Of a stretch of DNA of 19,110 nt, positions 6,013 through 13,417 are shown piece by piece. The translations under genes and the position numbers were made by a program. Positions within the stretch are counted from its first letter, which is position 1, and the number at the start of each line of letters is the position of its first letter. Location of the stretch: positions 1-19,110 of the forward strand of contig CACYZS010000021.1 of assembly GCA_902778985.1 (NCBI GenBank). Direction: 5' to 3'. Below the pieces are notes generated by a model, which saw only the letters and a list, made by a program, of their open reading frames with translations, was not told where the DNA came from and did not search any database. This stretch comes from an uncultured Ruminococcus sp. (lineage in GTDB: Bacteria > Bacillota > Clostridia > Oscillospirales > CAG-272).

Positions 6013-8811
6013 ATGATGGAACAGATGAAAAGGCAAATGAAAATGCCGGATTTCGCCAAACTTTTCTGCGTCGGCGAAAAGGAACTCAAACAGAAGGATA
6101 TCATCGACCTTCTGAAAGCGGTCGGCGTCGAAAAGAAGAGCGGCGCGTCGCTCGAAGGTGAGGAACTCGATTACGTCCTCACCGTCCTGACGCTCGGCAA
6201 CCAACTGAATAACATGAAGGACTACCTGACGGGGAAAGCGGTCATCGACACCGAAGTTCCGCCCCCCGCGAAGGTGGTGAAGCCCGAGCCGAAACCCGAG
6301 CCCAAGCCCGAGCCGAAAGCCGCGCCGAAACAGGCGCCCGCCGCCGCCCGTCCCGCCAAACCCGTGGAGAAGGCGGCAGCCCCCGCGCGCCCCGCCGGCG
6401 CCGCACCCGCAGCCCGTCGTCCCGCGACCGGCGACCGTCCCGCCGCCCCCGGCGTGAAGCGTCCGTCGCGTCCGATCGATCAGACGGATATCGCCCGCCG
6501 CATGGCGGAGTTCCGCGCCGGTCAGGCGCAGACCACCGCGCGTGAGGAAGAGGCGCGCCGCCGCGCCGCGGCAGAATCCGGCGTCCGTCCGGCGGCGAAT
6601 ATGCCCGCCGCGGAAGCCGCCCGCCAGAAGGCGATGGAGCAGAAGCCGCAGCAGCCGCAGCAGAAGAAGGAAGTCAAGATCCTGAAAAAGAAGGAGCGCG
6701 TCGACCGTTTCAGCGGGTTCGATTCTTCGGCGCTCACCAAGGGACAGGACAAGAAGAAGGAACAGCCGCAGGAGCGCGAACGCCGCCGCACGATCCCGAC
6801 GGGACCGGTGCATACCGGAGGCGGGGAAGTCGTCGTCGCGGAGCAGAAGCGCCGCATCGTCGATACCCGTACCTCGACGGTCGACCTGTCGCGCTACGAC
6901 GAGCGGATCGACGCCACCTATTCGGGCGCCGCGCAGGATAACAACACCTCGCGCCAGAAACTGAAAAAACAGGATACCCGTCAGATGGGCAAGAGCGCCA
7001 AGGAAAAGGAACGCATGGCGCAGGAAAAGATCCGCAAGATGCAGGAGGAACTTGCCCGCAAGAAGCAACTGGTCATCAACGTCCCCGACGAGATCACGGT
7101 CGGCGAACTCGCTACGAGAATGAAAAAGACCTCGGGCGAGGTCGTCAAGCGCCTGATGATGCTCGGCGTGATGGCGGGCGTCAACCAGGTCATCGATTAC
7201 GACACCGCGTACCTCGTCGCCGAGGAACTCGGGGTGAAGGTCAACCACGAGGTGGTCGTCACCATCGAGGAGAAACTCTTCGACGACAGCGAGGACGCCG
7301 CGGAGAACCTCGTCGAGCGCAGCCCGGTCGTCTGCGTCATGGGACACGTCGACCACGGGAAAACGTCGCTGCTCGACGCGATCCGGAACACCAACGTCAC
7401 CTCGGGCGAGGCGGGCGGTATCACGCAGGCGATCGGCGCGTCGCGCGTCAAGGTCGGCGACAAGGAGATCACCTTCCTCGACACCCCGGGTCACGAGGCG
7501 TTTACCGCGATGCGTGCCAGAGGCGCGCAGGCGACCGATATCGCGATCCTGGTCGTGGCGGCGGACGACGGCATCATGCCGCAGACCGTCGAGGCGATCA
7601 ACCACGCGAAAGCGGCGGGCATCGATATCATCGTCGCCATCAACAAGATGGATAAACCCCAGGCGAACCCCGACGGGGTGAAGCAGGAACTCACCAAATA
7701 CGGACTGGTCCCCGAGGAATGGGGCGGCGACGTCATCTGCGTCCCCGTCTCCGCGCTCGCGAAGACCGGTATCGACCAACTGCTCGAAAGCGTACTGCTG
7801 GTCGCGGAAGTCAAGGAACTGCGCGCCAACCCGAACAGAAGGGCGAAGGGTCTTGTCATCGAGTCCCGGCTTGACAAAGGACAGGGACCGGTCGCGACGG
7901 TCCTGGTGCAGAACGGTACGCTCCACCTCGGCGACATCGTGATCGCCGGTACGGCGGTCGGCCGCGTCCGCTCCATGATCGACGATAAGGGCAAACGCGT
8001 CAAGGTCGCGGGACCGAGCGTCCCGGTCGAGATCAACGGTCTTTCCGAAGTTCCGGTCGCCGGCGACGAGTTCAACGGCGTCGAGGACGAGAAGATGGCG
8101 AGAAGCCTTGCCGAGCAGCGCCGCGAGAAGGCGAAGCAGGAAGAGTTCAACGCCAACCGCCGCGCCAACCTCGACGATCTGTTCGCGCAGATCTCGGAGG
8201 GCGCGAAGAAACTCGATATCATCGTCAAAGCCGACGTCGACGGTTCGGTCGAGGCGGTCAAACAGGCACTGGTCAAGATCTCCGACGAAGAGGTCAAGGT
8301 CAACGTCATCCACGCCGGCGTGGGCGGCATCACCGAGAACGACGTTATGCTCGCCGCCGCGTCGAACGCCATCATCGTCGGATTCAACGTCCGTCCCGAT
8401 AAGGCGGCGATCGACTCCGCCGAGAGGGCGAAGGTCGATATCCGCACCTACCGGATCATCTACGAGTGCATCGAAGAGATCCAGGCGGCGATCAAGGGTA
8501 TGCGCGCGCCGAAATTCCGCGAAGCCCTGCTCGGTCACGCCGAAGTGCGTCAGATCATTCACGTTCCGAACGTCGGGACCATCGCCGGTTCGTACGTGAC
8601 CGACGGTAAGATCACCCGTTCGGCGCAGATCCGGATCATCCGCGACGGCGTCGTGGTCGCCGAGGATAAGATCGGTTCGCTCCGCCGCTTCAAGGACGAC
8701 GTCAAAGAGGTCGCCCAGAGTTACGAGTGCGGCGTCGGGCTGGAACGCTTCAACGATATCAAGGAAGGCGACGTTCTCGAAGCGTTCTCGATGGAAGAGA
8801 TCAAGGACTGA
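6013..8811 (+). CDS. infB: Translation initiation factor IF-2
   Basis: A 932-residue GTPase that brings initiator fMet-tRNA to the 30S subunit and promotes subunit joining. The N-terminal region has a Pro/Ala/Lys/Glu-rich, low-complexity linker (about 83-160, with [12 protein letters not shown]) and a charged stretch to about 340. An IF2_N-like domain ([17 protein letters not shown]) follows at about 353-405. The G domain has GHVDHGKT (444-451), GGITQ, DTPGH (490-494), NKMD (544-547) and an SAL G5 motif. Domains II to IV follow, ending in the fMet-tRNA-binding C-terminal barrel. ATG 6013 directly follows the ylxQ stop; ATG 6016 is an equally good start. Length and order are ordinary for Clostridia. 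What follows is unusual: the next gene is rsuA, not rbfA. Confidence 0.97.
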   Translation: MMEQMKRQMKMPDFAKLFCVGEKELKQKDIIDLLKAVGVEKKSGASLEGEELDYVLTVLTLGNQLNNMKDYLTGKAVIDTEVPPPAKVVKPEPKPEPKPEPKAAPKQAPAAARPAKPVEKAAAPARPAGAAPAARRPATGDRPAAPGVKRPSRPIDQTDIARRMAEFRAGQAQTTAREEEARRRAAAESGVRPAANMPAAEAARQKAMEQKPQQPQQKKEVKILKKKERVDRFSGFDSSALTKGQDKKKEQPQERERRRTIPTGPVHTGGGEVVVAEQKRRIVDTRTSTVDLSRYDERIDATYSGAAQDNNTSRQKLKKQDTRQMGKSAKEKERMAQEKIRKMQEELARKKQLVINVPDEITVGELATRMKKTSGEVVKRLMMLGVMAGVNQVIDYDTAYLVAEELGVKVNHEVVVTIEEKLFDDSEDAAENLVERSPVVCVMGHVDHGKTSLLDAIRNTNVTSGEAGGITQAIGASRVKVGDKEITFLDTPGHEAFTAMRARGAQATDIAILVVAADDGIMPQTVEAINHAKAAGIDIIVAINKMDKPQANPDGVKQELTKYGLVPEEWGGDVICVPVSALAKTGIDQLLESVLLVAEVKELRANPNRRAKGLVIESRLDKGQGPVATVLVQNGTLHLGDIVIAGTAVGRVRSMIDDKGKRVKVAGPSVPVEINGLSEVPVAGDEFNGVEDEKMARSLAEQRREKAKQEEFNANRRANLDDLFAQISEGAKKLDIIVKADVDGSVEAVKQALVKISDEEVKVNVIHAGVGGITENDVMLAAASNAIIVGFNVRPDKAAIDSAERAKVDIRTYRIIYECIEEIQAAIKGMRAPKFREALLGHAEVRQIIHVPNVGTIAGSYVTDGKITRSAQIRIIRDGVVVAEDKIGSLRRFKDDVKEVAQSYECGVGLERFNDIKEGDVLEAFSMEEIKD

Positions 8812-8817
8812 TCCGCG

Positions 8818-9540
8818 ATGCGGCTGGATAAACTCATCTCCGACTGCGGCGTCGCCACCCGAAAAGAGGCGGCGTCGGCGGTCAGAGCGGGACAGGCGAC
8901 GGTCAACGGAAACGTGGTCCGGGAACCCGACCGAAAGGTCGATCCGGGGCTTGATGCCGTGGTTTTCCGCGGGATCCCCCTCGTTTACCGCCGTTTCGTC
9001 TACGTTATGCTCAATAAACCGACGGGGTACGTCAGCGCGACCGACGACAGGTCGCTTCCGTACGTTCTTGAACTGCTCCCGCCGGAATACAGGAAGCGCG
9101 GTCTTTTTCCGGTCGGACGTCTCGACCGGGACACCACCGGGCTTCTCGTTATGACCGACGACGGGCAGACCGCGCACCGTGCGCTCTCCCCCCGCCGCCA
9201 CGTCGAGAAGGTCTATTCCTTCACCTGTATCGCCCCGCTCCCCCTTGACGCGGAAGCGGCGTTTGCCGACGGGATCACGCTCGGAGACGAGACGTGCAAA
9301 CCCGCGCTCCTCAAACCCGCGTCCGACCGTCTTTCGGGCACGGTGACGCTGACCGAGGGGAAATACCACCAGATCAAACGGATGTTCGAGCGGCTTGGCA
9401 ACAAGATCACGTCGCTCAAACGAGAGACCTTTGCCGGGATCGCGCTCGATCCCGCCCTTGCCCCCGGCGAGTGGCGCGAACTCACCGAACGGGAGACCGA
9501 AACGCTCCTCTCCGCCGCCGGGACCGACAAACCGGAATAA
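8818..9540 (+). CDS. rsuA: RsuA/RluB-type rRNA pseudouridine synthase
   Basis: A 240-residue rRNA-modifying enzyme. An N-terminal S4 RNA-binding domain (about 1-50, MRLDKLISDCGVATRKEA) precedes the synthase domain. The catalytic motif GRLDRDTTGLLVMTDDG contains the essential aspartate within GRLDRDT (about residue 103). The HxxLSPRRHVEKVY and KYHQIKRMFERLGNKI segments are typical of the RsuA/RluB/RluE/RluF subfamily. The target is probably 16S rRNA position 516 (RsuA), but RluB-like 23S targets cannot be excluded from sequence alone. It begins 6 bp after infB, so it should be co-transcribed and perhaps coupled, and it is followed after 18 bp by tex. Confidence 0.88.
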   Translation: MRLDKLISDCGVATRKEAASAVRAGQATVNGNVVREPDRKVDPGLDAVVFRGIPLVYRRFVYVMLNKPTGYVSATDDRSLPYVLELLPPEYRKRGLFPVGRLDRDTTGLLVMTDDGQTAHRALSPRRHVEKVYSFTCIAPLPLDAEAAFADGITLGDETCKPALLKPASDRLSGTVTLTEGKYHQIKRMFERLGNKITSLKRETFAGIALDPALAPGEWRELTERETETLLSAAGTDKPE

Positions 9541-9558
9541 CCGAAAGGAAAGTACAAA

Positions 9559-11715
9559 GTGGACATCATCAAAACGCTCACCCGCGAACTGAAACTGAAA
9601 CAGGAGCAGGTCGAGGCGACCGTCAACCTGATCGACCAGGGGAACACCATCCCCTTTATCGCCAGATACCGCAAGGAGGTCACGGGTTCGCTCGACGACG
9701 TGACGCTCCGCAACCTTTTCGACCGCCTGACCTATCTGCGCAACTTCGACGCCAGACGGCAGGAGATCTCGGATCTGATCGCCGGGCAGGACAAGTTGAC
9801 CCCCGAGATCACGGCGGCGCTCGAACGCGCGACCACGCTGGTCGAACTGGAAGACATCTATCTGCCCTTCCGTCCGAAGCGCACCACCCGGGCGTCCATC
9901 GCCCGCGCCAAGGGGCTTGAGGGGCTTGCCACGCTGATCATGGAACAGCGCGACGCCTACGACGCGACCTTCCCGGAACTGGCGGCGGCTTACGTCGATC
10001 CCGAAAAGGAAGTCAACACCCCGGAAGAGGCGCTCGCCGGCGCGTCGGACATCATCGCCGAGGATATCTCGACCACCGCAGACTACCGCAAGATGCTGCG
10101 CGCGCTCTGCTACCGCGAGGCGTCCATCATCACCAAGCAAGCAAAGGACGGCGACTCGCCCTACGCCGGGTACTACGATTTTGAAGAGAAACTGGCGAAA
10201 CTCCGTCAGCACCGCGTGCTCGCGATCAACCGCGGCGAAAAAGAGGGCTATCTGAAGGTCACGCTCAACCTCGACCGCGACCTCGCGATCGCGGAACTCT
10301 CCGCCCGCGTCATCACCAATCGCAAGTCGCCCGCCGTCCCGCTTCTGCAGGAGACGATCACCGACAGTTACGACCGTCTGCTCTTCCCGTCGCTTGAACG
10401 CGAGATCCGGGGCGAGATCTTCGACGAGGCGTGCGAGGGGGCGATCAAGGTCTTCTCCGAGAACCTGCGCAACCTGCTGATGGCGGCGCCCCTGAAAGGG
10501 AAGACCGTCCTCGGCTACGACCCCGGTTTCCGTACCGGGTGCAAACTCGCCGTCGTCGACCGCACCGGCAAGGTTTTGAAGACCGCGGTCATCTATCCGA
10601 CCGTTCCGAAACAGCAGATCGAGGAAAGCAAACGGATCGTTCTTTCCCTGATCAAGAAATACGGCGTCGACGTCATCGCCATCGGCAACGGCACCGCGTC
10701 CCGCGAGAGCGAACAGTTCATCTCGGGCGAGGTGATCCCGAACGCCGACAGAGACGTCAAGTACGTCATCGTCAGCGAGGCGGGCGCGTCGGTCTACTCG
10801 GCGTCCAAACTCGGCGCCGAGGAGTTCCCGGACTTCGACGTGACCGAGCGGAGCGCCGTTTCGATCGCACGCAGATTGCAGGATCCGCTTGCCGAACTGG
10901 TCAAGATCGAGCCGCGTTCGATCGGCGTCGGTCAGTATCAGCACGATATGAAGCGCCTGAACGAGGCGCTCGGGGGCGTGGTCGAGGACTGCGTGAACGC
11001 GGTCGGCGTCGACCTCAACACCGCGTCGGGTTCGCTGCTCTCCTACCTCTCGGGGATCTCCCCGACGGCGGCGAAGAACATCGTCGCTTACCGTGAGGAG
11101 AACGGCGAGTTCACCTCGCGCAAACAGGTCTTGAAGGTGCCGAAGATCGGCGAGAAGGCGTATCAGCAGTGCGCCGGGTTCCTTCGCATCAGCGACGCCG
11201 ACGAGATCCTTGACAATACCGGCGTGCACCCCGAATCCTATCCCGTCGCGAAGGCGCTCCTGAAACGCTTCCGCTACTCGGACGACGACGTGCGGCAGGG
11301 CAAACTGGCGCTGCTCAAATACCAGGCGGAGAAGGTCGGGATCGCGAACCTCTGCCGCGAACTGAACTGCGGCGAACCGACGCTTCTCGACATCATCGCC
11401 GAACTGCAGAAACCCGGACGCGACGTCCGCGATTCCGCGCCCGCGCCGTTCTTGCGCACCGACGTCCTCGACATCAAGGACCTCAAAGAGGGAATGACCC
11501 TGACCGGGACCGTGCGCAACGTCGCCGACTTCGGCGCGTTCGTCGATATCGGCGTTCACCGCGACGGTCTGCTCCACGTTTCCGAGATGTGCGACCGCTT
11601 CGTCCGTCATCCGTCCGAGGTACTTTCGGTCGGCGACGTGATCGAGGTGCGCATCAAGAGCGTGGACGTGCAGCGTCAGCGCATCAACCTCACAAGAAAA
11701 GGTATGGGCAATTAA
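9559..11715 (+). CDS. tex: Tex-family transcription accessory RNA-binding protein
   Basis: A 718-residue homologue of Bordetella Tex and eukaryotic Spt6. Tex-like N-terminal helices (about 1-190, with LIDQGNTIPFIARYRKE and EDIYLPFRPKR) lead into a YqgF-like RNase H fold around LGYDPGFRTGCKLAV (about 318-332). A helix-hairpin-helix region follows (about 487-555, SLLSYLSGISPTAAKNIV), then a C-terminal S1 domain (about 640-716, GTVRNVADFGAFVDIG and LLHVSEM). Tex proteins bind nucleic acid and affect transcription and stress responses. The start is GTG 9559 with AAAGGAAAG upstream. Length is close to the family norm (about 720-780). It is the last gene of the operon; a weak terminator and new promoters follow. 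A functional link with NusA and IF-2 is plausible but not shown by sequence. Confidence 0.95.
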   Translation: MDIIKTLTRELKLKQEQVEATVNLIDQGNTIPFIARYRKEVTGSLDDVTLRNLFDRLTYLRNFDARRQEISDLIAGQDKLTPEITAALERATTLVELEDIYLPFRPKRTTRASIARAKGLEGLATLIMEQRDAYDATFPELAAAYVDPEKEVNTPEEALAGASDIIAEDISTTADYRKMLRALCYREASIITKQAKDGDSPYAGYYDFEEKLAKLRQHRVLAINRGEKEGYLKVTLNLDRDLAIAELSARVITNRKSPAVPLLQETITDSYDRLLFPSLEREIRGEIFDEACEGAIKVFSENLRNLLMAAPLKGKTVLGYDPGFRTGCKLAVVDRTGKVLKTAVIYPTVPKQQIEESKRIVLSLIKKYGVDVIAIGNGTASRESEQFISGEVIPNADRDVKYVIVSEAGASVYSASKLGAEEFPDFDVTERSAVSIARRLQDPLAELVKIEPRSIGVGQYQHDMKRLNEALGGVVEDCVNAVGVDLNTASGSLLSYLSGISPTAAKNIVAYREENGEFTSRKQVLKVPKIGEKAYQQCAGFLRISDADEILDNTGVHPESYPVAKALLKRFRYSDDDVRQGKLALLKYQAEKVGIANLCRELNCGEPTLLDIIAELQKPGRDVRDSAPAPFLRTDVLDIKDLKEGMTLTGTVRNVADFGAFVDIGVHRDGLLHVSEMCDRFVRHPSEVLSVGDVIEVRIKSVDVQRQRINLTRKGMGN

Positions 11716-11770
11716 CGACGGGCGAAAAGCGCGGTGCGTCGAAGACGCCGCACCACTCCCGTACACAATA

Positions 11771-11796
11771 TGCTGATAAATCAGCAAAATATTTTT
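11771..11796 (+). terminator. Probable terminator after tex
   Basis: TGCTGA-TAAA-TCAGCA forms a 6-bp stem with a 4-nt loop, followed by AAATATTTTT (11787-11796). The outer bases 11767-11770 can also pair with 11790-11793 around an AAA bulge. It lies 55 bp after the tex stop and 9 bp before the next -35 box. The stem is short, so termination may be incomplete. A GC-rich partial stem at 11733-11748 precedes it. Confidence 0.5.
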
Positions 11797-11804
11797 CCGT
11801 CCGG

Positions 11805-11833
11805 TTGACAAATCGGGCGGAAAATGCTATAAT
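11805..11833 (+). promoter_or_regulatory. Consensus promoter of the sugar ABC ATPase gene
   Basis: TTGACA (11805-11810), a 17-bp spacer and TATAAT (11828-11833), with TG at 11825-11826 forming an extended -10. All elements match the consensus, so strong expression is expected. The predicted leader is about 106 nt long before the ATG at 11947. Confidence 0.9.
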
Positions 11834-11881
11834 TGTAACAGTTGCACAAGACGGAGCGCCGAAGTTTGGGCGTTTCCCCTC

Positions 11882-11910
11882 TATGCAAAACGGTCGGCGT
11901 CTGTTATAAT
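11882..11910 (+). promoter_or_regulatory. Possible second, extended -10 promoter for the ABC ATPase gene
   Basis: TATAAT (11905-11910) with an upstream TG at 11902-11903 gives a good extended -10. The -35 position (11882-11887, TATGCA) is poor, so activity would depend on the extended -10 or an activator. It lies 37 bp before the start codon and could give a short-leader transcript. Confidence 0.5.
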
Positions 11911-11946
11911 AGATACGATCAAAAAATCTGTTCGGAGGAAACTGAA

Positions 11947-13080
11947 ATGGCTTCTCTTTCGCTGAAACACATCTACAAAAAGTACCTCGGCGGCGTCGTT
12001 GCCGTCTCCGACTTCACCCTGGACATCAAGGACAAGGAGTTCCTCGTCCTGGTCGGCCCTTCCGGTTGCGGTAAGTCCACGACGCTCCGTATGATCGCGG
12101 GTCTGGAAGAGATCTCCGAGGGCGAACTCTACATCGGCGATACGCTGGTGAACGACATCGCGCCGAAGGATCGCGATATCGCGATGGTGTTCCAGAACTA
12201 CGCTCTGTATCCGCACATGACCGTGTTCGACAACATGGCGTTCGGTCTGAAACTCCGCAAGGTCACCAAGGACGAGATCAAGCGCCGCGTCGAAGAGGCT
12301 GCGCGTATCCTCGACATCAAGCACCTGCTCGAGCGTCGCCCGAAGCAGTTGTCCGGTGGTCAGAAACAGCGTGTCGCGCTCGGCCGTGCGATCGTCCGTA
12401 ACCCGAAGGTCTTCCTGCTTGACGAGCCGCTTTCCAACCTGGACGCGAAACTCCGTGCGAGCATGAGAACCGAGTTGACCAAGATCCACCAGAAGGTCGG
12501 TACCACGTTCGTCTACGTTACGCACGATCAGGTCGAGGCTATGACCATGGCGACGCGTATCGTCGTTATGAAGGACGGTATCATTCAGCAGGTGGACACC
12601 CCTCAGAACCTCTACGACAATCCCTGCAACGTCTTCGTCGCGGGCTTCATCGGCACGCCGCAGATGAACTTCGTCACCTGCACCCTCGACAAGCGCGGCG
12701 ACGATATCTACCTCGCTTGGGGCAAGAACGCCGTCAAACTTCCCGCCGATAAGGCGAACAGACCGGAACTCAAAGAGTACATCGGGCAGACCGTTATCGC
12801 CGGTATCCGTCCCGAGTGCCTGCACGACGAGCCCGCGTTCCTTGCCAACGCCGCCGACACCACGATCGACGCGTCGGTCGAGGTCACCGAGTTGATGGGC
12901 GCCGAGATCTACCTCTACCTGTCCTTCGACGGTCAGGAAGACGCGACCGACGGCAAGAACATCATCGCGCGCGTTTCGTCCCGCAGCACCGCGAGAGCGG
13001 GGGATACGATCAAGATCGCGATCGATACCTCGCGTGTCCACATCTTTGATAAGGACACCGAAAAGTGCATCGTCCACTGA
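11947..13080 (+). CDS. Sugar ABC transporter ATP-binding protein, MsmK/UgpC/MalK type
   Basis: A 377-residue ATPase that powers carbohydrate importers at the inner face of the membrane. Motifs in order: Walker A GPSGCGKST (37-45), Q-loop Gln83 (VFQNYALYPHMTV), signature LSGGQ (135-139), Walker B VFLLDEP (155-161) and the switch histidine in THD (H193). The C-terminal half (about 235-377) is the MalK-type regulatory OB-fold, with IGTPQMNF and GIRPECL. ATG 11947 is chosen because GGAGGAAA (11934-11941) lies just upstream; the in-frame extension to 11842 lies in the leader, downstream of the first promoter. No permease or substrate-binding genes are adjacent, which fits a shared, multitask ATPase like MsmK. 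Codon choice appears richer in CGT, GCT and GTT than its neighbours, consistent with high expression. Substrate unknown. Confidence 0.93.
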   Translation: MASLSLKHIYKKYLGGVVAVSDFTLDIKDKEFLVLVGPSGCGKSTTLRMIAGLEEISEGELYIGDTLVNDIAPKDRDIAMVFQNYALYPHMTVFDNMAFGLKLRKVTKDEIKRRVEEAARILDIKHLLERRPKQLSGGQKQRVALGRAIVRNPKVFLLDEPLSNLDAKLRASMRTELTKIHQKVGTTFVYVTHDQVEAMTMATRIVVMKDGIIQQVDTPQNLYDNPCNVFVAGFIGTPQMNFVTCTLDKRGDDIYLAWGKNAVKLPADKANRPELKEYIGQTVIAGIRPECLHDEPAFLANAADTTIDASVEVTELMGAEIYLYLSFDGQEDATDGKNIIARVSSRSTARAGDTIKIAIDTSRVHIFDKDTEKCIVH

Positions 13081-13086
13081 GGACGA

Positions 13087-13318
13087 CGCGCGGATTTCAG
13101 CGCAGACCGAAAAACGAATGGATTATGTAATGAAATCCGTTAGTGCTTTTCGCTTTGCTTGAAAGTCCTACACAGTAAAATGCATTTAAGGTTGAAACCC
13201 GTTCGCGTATGCAGGAACCCCCAACGCTCGTAAACTCACGTCGGGGAACCCCTTGCTGCGAACGGGTTTCTTCTTTTTGATTTGAATTCGTTTTTCGGTC
13301 TGCGCTGAAATCCGCGCG
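13087..13318. repeat. 232-bp element bounded by perfect 33-bp inverted repeats
   Basis: The left arm 13087-13119 and the right arm 13286-13318 are perfect reverse complements over 33 bp, separated by 166 bp with no plausible gene. The interior holds a second, 13-bp inverted repeat (13194-13206 with 13258-13270) and a third copy of the 9-bp arm core TGAAATCCG (13131-13139). It begins 6 bp after the ABC ATPase stop codon. Possible explanations are a MITE-like non-autonomous element (an imperfect 7-bp direct repeat, CTGAGGA at 13077 and CTGAGAA at 13320, lies near the ends), a structured non-coding RNA or 3' UTR, or an invertible segment. The sequence alone does not decide between them. Confidence 0.85.
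13194..13278 (+). terminator. Large hairpin with T-rich tail inside the inverted-repeat element
   Basis: GAAACCCGTTCGC (13194-13206) pairs perfectly with GCGAACGGGTTTC (13258-13270), and TTCTTTTT (13271-13278) follows. The 51-nt loop can form an inner stem, CCCC with GGGG (13219-13222 and 13243-13246) plus ACG with CGT. On the plus strand this looks like a terminator or the 3' end of a structured RNA; on the minus strand no T-run follows. It would end transcripts of the ABC ATPase gene. Confidence 0.55.
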
Positions 13319-13364
13319 CCTGAGAACAGGGCTGGCGCGGGTGGGTTTTGATCGTTCCAAAGAG

Positions 13365-13390
13365 AAAAGCGCCCGATAGCGGGCGCTTTT
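13365..13390. terminator. Bidirectional terminator between convergent genes
   Basis: AAAAGCGCCCG (13365-13375) and CGGGCGCTTTT (13380-13390) form an 11-bp perfect stem with an ATAG loop. The A-run on one side and T-run on the other allow use in both directions. It separates the plus-strand ABC ATPase gene from the minus-strand lipoprotein array, whose first stop codon lies 27 bp further on. Confidence 0.85.
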
Positions 13391-13417
13391 CAGTTGGTCG
13401 CGTGTCAAATCCGCACG

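Noticed and set aside
5461..11811. A 2,116-codon open frame on the minus strand, opposite ylxR to tex
   Set aside because: It lies exactly antiphase to well-recognised genes and exists only because those genes avoid TTA, CTA and TCA codons. It has no recognisable domain and is dominated by Arg/Asp/Val/Leu shadow composition.
13120..13285. Promoter inside the inverted-repeat element, which would support a phase-variable switch
   Set aside because: TTGCTT (13155-13160) and TAAAAT (13176-13181) have a 15-bp spacing and poor matches; the minus strand has no better pair. Both neighbouring genes end at this spacer, so an inverted promoter would only give antisense transcripts.
13087..13318. 6S RNA, SRP RNA or another standard small RNA
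   Set aside because: The perfect terminal stem is too long and regular for 6S RNA, and the GGAAGGAAGCAGCC-like SRP loop is absent. No known RNA consensus was recognised by eye.
13087..13390. CRISPR array or insertion sequence remnant
   Set aside because: There are no regularly spaced direct repeats and no transposase-like frame; only inverted repeats are present.
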